From positions 1 through 46,176 of the forward strand of contig DBTM01000078.1 in assembly GCA_002307055.1 (NCBI GenBank): 46,176 bases of DNA. The letters are read 5' to 3'. The DNA comes from Clostridiales bacterium UBA1316. GTDB lineage: Bacteria > Bacillota > Clostridia > Oscillospirales > Oscillospiraceae. The notes below the pieces were generated by a model that saw nothing but the letters and a program-made list of their open reading frames with translations, ran no database searches and was not told where the DNA came from. Below, piece by piece: positions 33,201-41,421 of the stretch (position 1 is the first letter of the stretch; the number at the start of each line of letters is the position of its first letter). A program made the translations under genes and the position numbers.

Positions 33201-34075
33201 ATCACCGAAATAATCACCGCGAATAATTTGGACAGGCCGTCGAGATTCCCGTCCATCCAGACAAGAACGACTGCCGCGGCGCTGATGCTGACCGCAAGAA
33301 TTCCTCTGAGCTTTGGAATAAACCGGCCGACAATGAAAACGGCAAAGGCCCCAATGTACGGTACAAGCACCGGAAGCGGCCACGGTGAATCGAAAACAGG
33401 TAATTCCGCCGATGTCGCTGCCCCAAACAGGAGCCTTGCCAAATTTCCGCTGAACTCAATAAGCGGTTCGGGGAAAAGCGAAGTCAGTGCCGTCAGTGCT
33501 GCAAGGGTGATCACGGCACCATAGCCGATCCTTTTAAATGAAACCGACAGCGGGTTGCCGGGGTTTTGTTCGTCCCCCTCAGGCTCGGCGAAACAGATTT
33601 TTTGAAGTGCTTTTATGAAATACCACGCTTCGATGATGCTGCCCAGCATCGCAGCCGCGGCGTAAACATACCTGCCGTTTTCAATGCAGGAATAAACAAT
33701 AAAAAACTTGCTGACGGAGCCCTTAAATGGAGAAAGCCCCATCACTGAAAAAATACCGAAAGCAAACATCGTCGCGATAAACGGCGATGCTTTGCCGGTA
33801 CCCTTCAATTTCTCAAGAAATGGTGTCCCGGCGCGCTTTATGATGATAAACGCAGCCAAAAAGACCAATCCCCTCATCAGGATTTGGTATTCCAGATGCA
33901 ATAACGCACCAGTCTGCCCGGCAAAGATTCCGCTGCCGATTCCAAGAAGGATATATCCCACTTCGGCAATCGCTGAAAATGTCAGCAGCGTCATTAGTCT
34001 TTTGGACTTCAGTAAAGCAATGACTTCAAACAGCAGCAAAACTATGACGCCAAATAATGATAATACGCCCGTCAC
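30263..34075 (-). CDS. cooM: Giant proton-pumping antiporter-like subunit, CooM-like
   Basis: A 1270-aa membrane protein built of antiporter-like (NuoL/M/N) modules. Residues 1 to ~215 match only the second half of a module. Residues ~230-700 form a complete module (Glu341 in FWELM, Lys422 in GVKAG, PMHSWLPEAH, Lys453). Residues ~705-1180 form another (Glu819 in YWEIM, Lys901 in LTKAA, Lys932), in which WLPEAH is changed to DYQMH. A soluble tail carries YTCGV. The size and the M-K-L-X-U-H gene order match CooM of CO-dependent hydrogenases in Rhodospirillum and Carboxydothermus. It should couple H2 metabolism to H+ or Na+ transport. It starts at GTG 34075, four nt after AAGGGGGG. The upstream DNA is AT-rich and non-coding, so the half module is a real N-terminus and not a truncation. 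Confidence 0.9.
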   Translation of the reverse strand: MTGVLSLFGVIVLLLFEVIALLKSKRLMTLLTFSAIAEVGYILLGIGSGIFAGQTGALLHLEYQILMRGLVFLAAFIIIKRAGTPFLEKLKGTGKASPFIATMFAFGIFSVMGLSPFKGSVSKFFIVYSCIENGRYVYAAAAMLGSIIEAWYFIKALQKICFAEPEGDEQNPGNPLSVSFKRIGYGAVITLAALTALTSLFPEPLIEFSGNLARLLFGAATSAELPVFDSPWPLPVLVPYIGAFAVFIVGRFIPKLRGILAVSISAAAVVLVWMDGNLDGLSKLFAVIISVIIFLTALYSIGYFKSEKHNNRYFFFLLLTLGSLLGVATSTQFGNFYVFWELMTWASYLLIIHEPSERSLKAGFKYFMMCTSGAYVMQFGILILQNATGMLNMADISGRLPFVAPGLLIAVIVMFIAGTGVKAGLVPMHSWLPEAHPAAPSPVSAILSGILTKIGIYGLVRVLFAVFGVSLLIQLGSVGKMSYTGLAISILGLVTLFYGEIKALLQKDIKRLLAYSTMAQIGEIVTTLGLGTYLSMVAGFYHIMNHAIMKSLLFLAVGILVNRLKSREISVFKGIGKAMPFTAGCLSIGILAMMGLPPFNGFISKFLMLYAAVNAGYWYIAALILLGSIIGAIYYIKLIKTIFFEKYEGPAVKEAPLTMLIPIALLTGLIVFNGLFPQFALRLAGSAADFIAAKSALAVSAIPQLRVSWPVSIIIPMLGGLASYFLGKRSPKIAGWTSVAVMTATLAAIAVSHANFDVYALSFALLIAFVGLLNILYSLGYMSHGHTQNRYYMFFIMMIGGLIGVATSKDFLSFFIYWEIMSSWTLYFSIIHEETKEALKEGFKYFIFNYIGAGIAFLGLLLLTSKAGTFDMSTLAQRLSGMDLGTAGWGLILMAVGFLTKAAALPLRIDYQMHPATAPTPVSGYISSVLLKSAPYWLIKLFFILGGAVVVGRLGMAGSSSALMYAVSWIAGLTIIGAGAMALVQRGIKRLLIYSTVSQIGYILLGLSLGTTLGLTGAMLHFVNHMFFKDLLFLAAGAIMVQAHVRNLDDVSGLGRKMPVTLAFFMVGAFSLAGVPPFSGFTSKWIIYEAAMEQGQVFLAILSLAGSILSMAYFVKFMHSAFFGVPSKNSEHVKEAPWTMLVPMGILAALSLAFGIMPGLPLTVISKVLALAGIAQPAYTLFSVTTPLGTWRVGVVTVIILLAAAVGLVYLLSGKKKVRYTDAYTCGVSDIETDKLNASSQNMYESAAKLVRKLHKVTVPVFDDGEEAEE

Positions 34076-34415
34076 AATGCCCCCCTTACCTGCCTATGCA
34101 GCACATGAATGATGGATATCAACCCATCTGCTGCGATAAAACTTACCGCCGAATTTCCGGCAGAGTTTCTCTAAACGCGCTTTGAGCCCCACACTGCTCC
34201 TTTATACATATAACTTAATATTTCAGCGGGAAAAATTCTAACGTATATTTTTAAAAAGTAGCCCTTTTTTATTAATGTGTGATTTGTATATAGTTTCTTT
34301 TCTGTTTGTAATATTTATTAAATTTAGCTGTTGACATCAGAAAAAAGTTGTATAATAGTTATAATGTCGATATTTTAATAGATAATAAAACATATGGACT
34401 TGAGGTGATTACAAT
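34076..34415. promoter_or_regulatory. Divergent promoter region between cooM and the AraC-type regulator
   Basis: An AT-rich 340-nt region with no gene. For the plus strand, TTGACA is at 34331-34336 and TATAAT at 34351-34356 (14-nt spacing; CTGTTG at 34328 gives 17). A second TATAAT lies at 34360-34365. The run of near-consensus boxes makes this the likely promoter of the regulator gene. I see no clear consensus for the cooM promoter on the minus strand, which would suit a promoter needing an activator. Confidence 0.5.
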
Positions 34416-35276
34416 ATGCTGAGAAATTTCAAAAGAGATTTGGAACTGATAGACGGTATGGAATATGATTACCTTAAGCTGTTGTATTATGACCTTGCCC
34501 CACCATTCAACGGCGATTATAATTCGTATGAATACAGCAGGCTTTGCACGATAATTGAAGGCAGCAAGCATGTTACCGTCAATAAAGACACCCAGTTTAC
34601 GTACGAGCCCGGCAAATTTATTTTGCTGCCGCCCCATACACATGTGCATATGGATATTGACATTCCAACAAAAGCTCTTGTTTTTGAACTGAGTGATAAC
34701 CTGTTAAAAATGGTAATTGAAAAAGTCAGCATTGATATGGACGTTGACTACGATTCAATCAAAGAAGATAAGTTCTTCAAAGGCAACATCAGCAGCGAAC
34801 TCGCCTATTGTTTAAACCGGCTTACCGACGTTTCAATAAAGCCTGATAAAAACAAAGAATTCCTGATCGATCTTTACGCCCAGGAATTGGTCTATAATCT
34901 TGTGAAAATTAAGGGCATACAGCAGGTCATCAATATTGAGCACACTAATCCGATACACAAAGCAATACAGTATGTACAGGATCATATAAAGGAGCCCATC
35001 AGCATCAGCCAGCTGGCATATTACCTGAATATGTCCGAAGCGAATTTTTGCCAATCTTTCAAAAAGATTATGGGAATTACCCCAAAAGAGTACATCACGG
35101 GCCTCAAGCTCGCTAAAGCCAAGGATATGCTTAAAAACCAGAATGTTACCGAAGTTGCTTATGATCTTGGGTACGAGAATATTTCACACTTTATAGCACT
35201 CTTTAAAATCAAATACGGTGTTACGCCGAAGCAATATCAAAGTATAGGTAATACGCCTGTCGTCTATGAATTTTAA
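34416..35276 (+). CDS. AraC-family transcriptional regulator
   Basis: A 286-aa regulator. The N-terminal ~150 residues form a cupin-like sensor region (VNKDTQFTYEPGKFILLPP ... HVHMDI). The C-terminal ~100 residues carry two helix-turn-helix motifs (ISISQLAYYLNMSEANFCQSFKK and VTEVAYDLGYENISHFIALFK, followed by YGVTPKQY). It starts at ATG 34416, with GAGGTGA 7 nt upstream. It is divergent from cooM, so the hydrogenase operon is a natural target. The ligand is unknown, and the known CO sensor CooA belongs to another family. Confidence 0.9.
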   Translation: MLRNFKRDLELIDGMEYDYLKLLYYDLAPPFNGDYNSYEYSRLCTIIEGSKHVTVNKDTQFTYEPGKFILLPPHTHVHMDIDIPTKALVFELSDNLLKMVIEKVSIDMDVDYDSIKEDKFFKGNISSELAYCLNRLTDVSIKPDKNKEFLIDLYAQELVYNLVKIKGIQQVINIEHTNPIHKAIQYVQDHIKEPISISQLAYYLNMSEANFCQSFKKIMGITPKEYITGLKLAKAKDMLKNQNVTEVAYDLGYENISHFIALFKIKYGVTPKQYQSIGNTPVVYEF

Positions 35277-35340
35277 ATTCTAAAGAAGGGGCAACCACAA
35301 GCATAGCTGCTGAACGGTATCTGACATAAGAGAAAAATTC

Positions 35341-35798
35341 AGGAACAGCACCTATTCCGTCATCTGGAATCCGGTGGAGTTCTCCGACGCGGCTGATCAC
35401 TGGGCGAAGGACGCTATCAACGACATGGGCTCCAGAATGGTTGTGACAGGTATTGAGAACAACAATTACGCCCCCGACAGGAACATAACGCGCGCCGAGT
35501 TTGCCGCCATTATGGTCAGGGTTTAGGTCTTGAACCGGGAACCGGCACGAACAGCTTCAGCGATGTTGAGTCGCCGGAATGGTACTACGGATATGTTGAA
35601 ACAGCCGCGTCTTACGGAATCATCAAAGGATGCGGCGCATCCGCCTCTGCCTATGCACAAGACGGCATAGCGGCTTGCCTCAAAACCGGCATCGTCGCCG
35701 GTACAAGCGGCAGCACAATCGCACCGAACGAAAATATAACCCGTGCGGAGGTAGCGGTTATGGTTGAAAGACTGCTGCAAAAATCGGGGCTGATGTAA
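35341..35798 (+). pseudogene. Decayed SLH-domain protein fragment (frameshift plus internal deletion)
   Basis: The translation aligns with the C-terminus of the intact surface protein at 44321-46176, from NSTYSVIWNPVEFSDAADHWAK to the end. The first frame breaks at a TAG (35524-35526), where the intact gene reads AGGGCTTTAGGT-like codons and this copy has lost one base. The next frame continues as GLEPGTGTNSFSDVESPEWYYGYVETAASYG. About 45 residues of the second SLH repeat are then missing before ITRAEVAVMVERLLQKSGLM and TAA. There is no start codon or signal peptide, so only a dead 3' fragment remains. Confidence 0.88.
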
Positions 35799-35861
35799 CG
35801 CATTTCCAGGCTGGACTATCTATGCAGCCGGACTCGAGAAGATCAACGGCTATGTCATACC

Positions 35862-35912
35862 AAAGCAAGGGGATGGTTTCTGCGCCGAGCAGAAAAACCA
35901 TCCCCTTGCTTT
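35862..35912. terminator. Strong hairpin after the SLH remnant
   Basis: AAAGCAAGGGGATGGTTT pairs perfectly with AAACCATCCCCTTGCTTT (18 bp) around a 15-nt loop that can itself pair as CTGC/GCAG. It lies between the remnant and the converging ATPase operon. The A- and T-rich ends give a partial U-tract in either direction, so a bidirectional terminator is likely. Confidence 0.65.
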
Positions 35913-35937
35913 CATCAGGGTTAGCGGACCGCTTCAT

Positions 35938-35979
35938 CCCATAGCTTGCCCTATGCCGTTTAACAGGACAAGCTATGGG
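35938..35979 (-). terminator. Inverted repeat just after the ATPase operon
   Basis: CCCATAGCTTGCCC and GGACAAGCTATGGG form a 14-bp stem with one mismatch and a 14-nt loop, six nt beyond the stop of the ATPase gene. There is no T-run. It may terminate or protect the operon's 3' end together with the stronger hairpin next to it. Confidence 0.45.
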
Positions 35980-35984
35980 AATCA

Positions 35985-37202
35985 TTAATCTTCAATTTTT
36001 ATATACTCATCCAATGATATAATATCCTCTTCGCTGATATTGGGCTGATCTGGGCTGCGGACTGTTATATCGCCAGACTGACCGTATTGATAAATCTGAT
36101 CAAGATACTCCAGAGCAGCCCGAATCCGGGTTCTTAAAAGATAGCCCCGGGACTCGGTTGATTTAATAAAATCGTTCATATCGATTTCCGGTTTCCAATC
36201 ATACGCACGACCGTGGAATTCCTCGATCTTCCGCAGAATTGAGATAATTTCATTCTGAGTCAGCGGCTGAAGCTGAGGCGCCTCAGCGATTTGTTTAAGG
36301 ACCTTTTCAATTGGCTCACGAGCGCTGCGATCTACATAAGATTCAGCAAGATTTTCAAAGTCATGCTTTGACTCAATTACATCTTCCATAAAGGAAGCGC
36401 TAAACGCAAACATTGCAAAAGTTGACTCTAGCTGAGAATATTTACCCGGGAAAAGAAATGGTGCCATATTTTTATAGGCTGTAAGGCGCGCTTTTTTGCT
36501 GAGCCGCCCCAGAAGCTCCATTTCGTCAAAGAGTATGACCCAACCGTTATAACCCAGTAACTTGAACATATGGCTCAGCATTGTGAAATAATCCATGGTA
36601 TGGCGTGTTTTACTAAATGGAACGGCGTATTTAGCCGATGTTGAAAAGATTCTCTTGTAAATTTGACGCAAATACGAATTATTTATGAAGTCTCCCTCAA
36701 TATCCAATTTGAGAAGGTATTTGTCATCAGCGTCATCTACATTCAGATATGATCTGAGAACATAAAATAACTTGTCGGTTTCAAGATGCTTGCTGGCATA
36801 CAGGACCATATCATTGGCTTCTTTGCTATTCGGAGTAATGTTTTGTAAGACATGATCAAAGCCTGGCTGCATTCTTTTGGGCAGATAGGTACTGCTCATC
36901 AGCTTTTTATAAACCAAATAAAGCTTGTCAAACGGAGTCTCTTTACTGAGAGAAATCATGCTTACAACCATATTGTTATCTTGAGCCATATTAAATACTG
37001 TATTTAATAAATGGGTTTTGCCTTCTCCATACTTGCCTGTAATAATCATTCCGCCGGACTCACCGCTATTGCTTACCTTGTCTATCGTACGTGAAAGCTT
37101 TGACATAATCTCAGGGCGCGCAGACGAAAAGTATTGTCCGACTGACCTTGAAGAGACGCCTGAACGCAAAGCCTCAATGATACTCTGAGCTTCAAAATCC
37201 AT
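35985..37202 (-). CDS. P-loop ATPase of the BREX ATP-binding (DUF2791) type, paralogue 1
   Basis: A 405-aa AAA-like ATPase. Walker A is GKYGEGKT (residues 56-63). Walker B with its following acidic residues is WVILFDEMELLG near 218-229, typical of the DUF2791/BrxC-BrxD group. A probable winged-helix C-terminus has SRGYLLRTRIRAALEYLDQI. It starts in a TAATG overlap with the upstream paralogue, so the two subunits are translationally coupled and may form a mixed ring. No nuclease or methyltransferase motif is present. The context with a helicase suggests DNA loading or defence. Confidence 0.75.
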   Translation of the reverse strand: MDFEAQSIIEALRSGVSSRSVGQYFSSARPEIMSKLSRTIDKVSNSGESGGMIITGKYGEGKTHLLNTVFNMAQDNNMVVSMISLSKETPFDKLYLVYKKLMSSTYLPKRMQPGFDHVLQNITPNSKEANDMVLYASKHLETDKLFYVLRSYLNVDDADDKYLLKLDIEGDFINNSYLRQIYKRIFSTSAKYAVPFSKTRHTMDYFTMLSHMFKLLGYNGWVILFDEMELLGRLSKKARLTAYKNMAPFLFPGKYSQLESTFAMFAFSASFMEDVIESKHDFENLAESYVDRSAREPIEKVLKQIAEAPQLQPLTQNEIISILRKIEEFHGRAYDWKPEIDMNDFIKSTESRGYLLRTRIRAALEYLDQIYQYGQSGDITVRSPDQPNISEEDIISLDEYIKIED

Positions 37203-38425
37203 TAATGATCAGCTCCTTCTTGTATGGTGCTAAGATTTACTTGCCTAGGTAACGATACCTTGCCATATTGCGCTTTGGCATGAAGCTCCTGAGCAATATC
37301 CAGTGTAATCGGGACAGCACCTCGGCTAAGGCGATTTATCACATTAGAAAGGCGAGCAGACATTTCTATAAGTATTTCCGGCGTGTAAACCTCTTCGATC
37401 AATTGGTCCAAATCCACAATATCGGTAAAACGGTTGAAACGAGTACTCTCCACCTCGTTTTGAATACGCATCCAAAGCGCTTGATAGGATTTTAAGCCGT
37501 TTATATCATCGTCTATCAGCTTGCGATCAAACGAAAAAACAAACATGGTATTTTTTAAGGTGTCTATTTCATCAATAAGTTCCCTTATGCTTTCATAGGC
37601 GTCCTCACGTTTCATACGCGTGTAATGGTTATTTTCAACGTTGTCTTTTGAGACTAAAATTTCCATGTCGTCAATGGATATGACGACGCCGTTATACCCC
37701 GCCATTCTGCAAATCTCAACAAGTGAACGGAGCATATGACGGGCGTTGTATCTGTTGATTTTACTGGGTGAAAGACCAAGGCGGCGCAGCGAGGAAAGGT
37801 GAGCCTCTCGATCTCCTTCAAGCCATAAAAGTAAAAGATGTTTGTTGGGGTCCTCGAGAACCGGGTGACCCAGCAGGCCGCCGACCAAAAGGGAGCAGGT
37901 AAATGCGAAATTATTATCAAGCAGAGGATTTGATAAAAACATGTGCTCAAGCTGCTGCCTGATTTCTCGTTTTGTCACGGGGCCAAGCTGACCGATACTG
38001 GATAAGTAGTCTACGAAAGTCATACCGTCCGGAATTAACAAAGGGTCGTATCCCAGCTGTTTTACGACTTCAAAGCTTATCAGCCTCAGACAGTTTATCA
38101 GGTCAATTTTTTTTAATACTGCTGTATATATTTCCTTGAAATCATGCAGCCATACTTCTTTAGCCGAAAGAAGTACGGGGATATAATTCATTTTTTCAGC
38201 CTCAATTGAGAATAGCTGTAAAAAATGAGTTTTGCCGCTGCCGTTTCGGCCGGTGACGAATTTAACTTTGCTGCCGCCTTGAGAGATATAGTTGGCTAAA
38301 TACTTATCTTTCCAGAAATCCACGATGAAGTCAATCCCAACTGAGAGTTCCTGCAAGAGTTCTTGGTTGGCAGGCGCTTGTCCCCTTCTTAAAAGGTTAA
38401 TTGCCTGATTTATATCATTTTCCAT
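37202..38425 (-). CDS. P-loop ATPase of the BREX ATP-binding (DUF2791) type, paralogue 2
   Basis: A 407-aa protein related to the next gene. Walker A is GRNGSGKT (59-66). Walker B is GVVISIDDMEILV, after the family's RSLVEICRMAGYNG segment. The C-terminal part has EVESTRFNRFTDIVDLDQL, a sensor-2-like arginine region. It is the middle gene of a three-gene minus-strand operon, 36 nt after the coiled-coil gene. The presence of two different paralogues side by side, rather than one, separates this locus from ordinary BREX clusters. Confidence 0.75.
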   Translation of the reverse strand: MENDINQAINLLRRGQAPANQELLQELSVGIDFIVDFWKDKYLANYISQGGSKVKFVTGRNGSGKTHFLQLFSIEAEKMNYIPVLLSAKEVWLHDFKEIYTAVLKKIDLINCLRLISFEVVKQLGYDPLLIPDGMTFVDYLSSIGQLGPVTKREIRQQLEHMFLSNPLLDNNFAFTCSLLVGGLLGHPVLEDPNKHLLLLWLEGDREAHLSSLRRLGLSPSKINRYNARHMLRSLVEICRMAGYNGVVISIDDMEILVSKDNVENNHYTRMKREDAYESIRELIDEIDTLKNTMFVFSFDRKLIDDDINGLKSYQALWMRIQNEVESTRFNRFTDIVDLDQLIEEVYTPEILIEMSARLSNVINRLSRGAVPITLDIAQELHAKAQYGKVSLPRQVNLSTIQEGADH

Positions 38426-38461
38426 GTTATATCTCCCTCTTGATTACAAGCCGTATATGCA

Positions 38462-39250
38462 TTACTCTTCAAAAAAGCGAATGGTCGCCAGATACTCTTC
38501 TCTGCCGTCTTTATCCAGTATCCGCACACATTTATTTATATTGCGGCTTGGACCAAATTGAAATTTGCGCCCGTCATCAATAGAATGTATATCAGATGAA
38601 TAAAGCCGGGCTAAGTCAAAAGCAAAACTCTGTTGGTCATAGTCTTTTCGAAATCTGCGCATCGGTGTCAGGAAATTATACAGGTTTTTTAGGTAAATGT
38701 CGCCGGAAGAAGAAACGAGCGATTTACCCTGATTTTGTTTGAGCAGCGCAAGATCATATGCGCCTGCAATTTCATTTGCAAATCCTGACGGGTCGAAGGA
38801 AGCCCGCAGCATCTTGGCCTGAATGGCTTTTACATCCTGAACAAATGCCCAAGGACGCAGGCATTGGACCTTCTTCCGGTCAATATACATGTCCAGATTC
38901 TCAACGTCGAATCTTACTCGAAAAGGAAACATTTCATAATTCGGGAAGTCACCTTTTACATCAACGCCAAGTCGTTCACAGCTCGATATGAGTTGATTTG
39001 TAAAGTCTCCGCTCTCAACATACACACGAATTTCAAAGCTGTCTACCGTTGCTTTCATATTTTCGAGAACGGATGCCGACTCCTGCAAAGAACTTTTCAA
39101 GCCGTCCACGTCACGAGTCCAGCTCTTTAAATCACCTTTATCCATGCTATTATTAATGTTTTTAAAAAGTTTTTGGATAACGCCTATTCTATCTTTCAAT
39201 TCCTTTTCAAATACGTCAATTTGCTTTGCTAAATCCTCATAATCCGCCAT
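38462..39250 (-). CDS. Coiled-coil protein of unknown function in the ATPase/helicase module
   Basis: A 262-aa soluble protein. Residues ~5-75 are rich in heptad-like Lys/Glu/Leu and probably form a coiled coil (DVFEKELKDRIGVIQKLFK and following). The rest is a mixed alpha/beta domain with YVESGDFTNQLI and FRVRFDVENLDMYIDRKK, which I cannot place in a family. ATG 39250 follows AAAGGAGC at 7 nt; the open frame upstream to 39337 runs into the divergent promoter. As first gene of the operon it may be the adaptor or specificity subunit for the two ATPases. That is inference from position only. Confidence 0.7.
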   Translation of the reverse strand: MADYEDLAKQIDVFEKELKDRIGVIQKLFKNINNSMDKGDLKSWTRDVDGLKSSLQESASVLENMKATVDSFEIRVYVESGDFTNQLISSCERLGVDVKGDFPNYEMFPFRVRFDVENLDMYIDRKKVQCLRPWAFVQDVKAIQAKMLRASFDPSGFANEIAGAYDLALLKQNQGKSLVSSSGDIYLKNLYNFLTPMRRFRKDYDQQSFAFDLARLYSSDIHSIDDGRKFQFGPSRNINKCVRILDKDGREEYLATIRFFEE

Positions 39251-39361
39251 TATTTGCTCCTTTAAATTATAGTGATATATTTGTTGATTATTATAGACAA
39301 TTATATAAGGATAGGATATCATTTTTATGAATATCATGTCAATATTGTAGAGGATGTTAAT

Positions 39362-41020
39362 GTGGAATTATTTATCAGCCAGGATAAAAAAAGCACGGAC
39401 ATAGCGACTGCCGATAATTCAGGAATTCTTGAAAAAAAGATGTTTGAGTGGCAGGAAGAATGTCTTGATATTTGGTTTAAAAATGATTGCAGAGGCATCA
39501 TAAATGCAGTAACCGGATCGGGAAAAACTGTGCTTGCTTTAGGAGCAATTGCCAGACTTGAAAAAATACCGGCAAATGAAAAAGGCCGGATTTTGAAAGT
39601 TAAAATCATTGTGCCGAAGGTGTTTCTTGCCAATCAATGGTACCAGGTATTGAAAGAGGATCTCAGAGTTCCGGAAAATGATATAGGCATATTTTCGGGA
39701 GCACGCAAGGACCCTTATCATCGGAAATTTATGATTTATGTGGTTAATTCCGCCAGATACACTTTAACACAGCATATTGCGGAGGATTATCAAAACAAGA
39801 ACCCGATACTGCTTATTGCAGACGAATGTCACCATTATGGCAGCGAGGAAAACGCGCACATATTTGATTTTGTTACTAAAATACCCGGATTCATTTTATC
39901 TTCAGGCTATTTTTCATTAGGCCTTTCGGCAACCCCTGAAACCATAAATTTTGATGAAAGAATTGTTCCCGCGCTTGGCCCTGAGATTTTTAAATATGGA
40001 TTTGAAGATGCCTTAAATGCAAAGGTCATAAATAATTTCGCAATTTTCAACATTAAGCTGAATTTCACTCAAATTGAGTACGAGGAATATCTGGAGCTTA
40101 GCGATCAAATCACAAGAACCGGTGCAAAACTCAGACAATACTGCTCTTACTTATTTAACCCAAAAAATAGCAAAAAATTCTTCGCTTTATTGGAGCAGCT
40201 TGCAAAATCGCCTGTTGAACCCGATTTGGCAGACCTGGCAAAGATGTTTTTGATTATTTCCTTCAGGCGAAAGGAAGTGGTTTACCAGGCCAAATCAAGA
40301 ATCAGCTGTGTTCTCAGCCTGATTAACCAAATATCTGACTCTTTAAAGGTTATTATATTTAATGAAAGAATCGGAATTACAAATATACTGTATGAAAAGC
40401 TTCTTGTGCTGTATCCCGATCAAGTAGGGCGCTATCATTCTGAAATGGATGAAGATGACAGAAGAAATGTCCTGATAAAATATCAGAACTCTAAAATCCG
40501 CATTTTAGTTGCCTGCAAAGCGCTGGACGAAGGCTTGAACGTTCCTGAGACTGATGTGGGGATTATAGTTTCCTCAACAAACAGCTCCAGACAGCGCATC
40601 CAGAGGTTAGGCAGGATTTTGCGGCGATCAAAAAGCATTAATGTATCACGTCTGTTCTATCTTTACGTGGGTTCATCAAATGAAGATCAGGAACTGCTTG
40701 CAGACATTAATAAAGAAATGAAGGGCATTATACCAATGGTTGACCTGAGGTATGACAAAGAAGCCGGATTATTTCATAATAAAGAATATCAAACGCTCAC
40801 TGACAAAGTTTTAAAGTATGCAGGCAGGAAAGCTTGGCCCCCCTTGGTTATTGACGAAATAGCGAGAAATCTTGAACTTGGCAAACTGGGGTGTGACTGG
40901 TGGCAGTCAGAGGAGTCGTGCAAACTGAAGATTAGGCTTGCTACAACAAAGTCGGAACGAAACTATTGGAAAAGCATATGGTTGATTATAAAAGCGAGAT
41001 TGAAGCGTCTGGAGCTTTGA
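39362..41020 (+). CDS. SF2 DEAD/DEAH-type helicase, XPB-like
   Basis: A 552-aa helicase. A Q-like motif (FEWQEECLDIW, 28-38) is followed by Walker A VTGSGKT (50-56), motif II ADECHH, motif III LGLSATP, motif V region ACKALDEGLNVPE and motif VI RQRIQRLGRILRR. The DECH-type box and compact two-lobe core resemble XPB/Ssl2 and restriction-type helicases. GTG 39362 is chosen because AGAGG lies 8 nt upstream; the open frame begins at 39272, inside the divergent promoter. It is transcribed away from the ATPase operon with only 111 nt between starts, so the four genes probably share control. Confidence 0.85.
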   Translation: MELFISQDKKSTDIATADNSGILEKKMFEWQEECLDIWFKNDCRGIINAVTGSGKTVLALGAIARLEKIPANEKGRILKVKIIVPKVFLANQWYQVLKEDLRVPENDIGIFSGARKDPYHRKFMIYVVNSARYTLTQHIAEDYQNKNPILLIADECHHYGSEENAHIFDFVTKIPGFILSSGYFSLGLSATPETINFDERIVPALGPEIFKYGFEDALNAKVINNFAIFNIKLNFTQIEYEEYLELSDQITRTGAKLRQYCSYLFNPKNSKKFFALLEQLAKSPVEPDLADLAKMFLIISFRRKEVVYQAKSRISCVLSLINQISDSLKVIIFNERIGITNILYEKLLVLYPDQVGRYHSEMDEDDRRNVLIKYQNSKIRILVACKALDEGLNVPETDVGIIVSSTNSSRQRIQRLGRILRRSKSINVSRLFYLYVGSSNEDQELLADINKEMKGIIPMVDLRYDKEAGLFHNKEYQTLTDKVLKYAGRKAWPPLVIDEIARNLELGKLGCDWWQSEESCKLKIRLATTKSERNYWKSIWLIIKARLKRLEL

Positions 41021-41154
41021 GATGAGGCAGTAAAAAAGAAAGTAAAAAAGAGCTGACGGAAAAGACAAAACATTGGAAAGCAATTGAAAACGGCGAAAGA
41101 CGAGTGCCTGTATAGGCGGAGAACGGATTGAATATTATTTTTTAGGGAGACTAT

Positions 41155-41421
41155 ATGAAAATAAGGAAGGATTTTCTGGTAAGAAAAATCGCTGACAGTA
41201 ACATCGTTGTCCCGGTCGGCGAGCGGGTTGCTGATTTCAAGGGGATGATGACACTCAATAAAACAGGCCGCTTTATTTGGGATATGTTGCTCAATGAAGT
41301 TTCATTTGACGAGCTTCTTGGAGCGATTGTTGATAAGTTTGAGGTGGACGAAAATACGGCTCGTGCCGACTTAATAGAATTCATCAATTCGGCGAGGGAA
41401 AGCGGTGTTCTTGAAGAGTGA
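41155..41421 (+). CDS. PqqD-family peptide chaperone (RiPP recognition element)
   Basis: An 88-aa stand-alone PqqD-like protein: LNKTGRFIWDML, FDELLGAIVDKFEVDENTARADLIEFI. These winged-helix proteins bind the leader of a ribosomal peptide and present it to the radical SAM enzyme. AGGGAG precedes the ATG. Its end overlaps the radical SAM gene by 4 nt (GTGA), which fits the two acting as a unit. Confidence 0.88.
   Translation: MKIRKDFLVRKIADSNIVVPVGERVADFKGMMTLNKTGRFIWDMLLNEVSFDELLGAIVDKFEVDENTARADLIEFINSARESGVLEE

Noticed and set aside
35985..39250. Classical BREX system
   Set aside because: The ATPases resemble the BREX ATP-binding family, but PglX methyltransferase, PglZ, BrxL and BrxB are missing from the locus.
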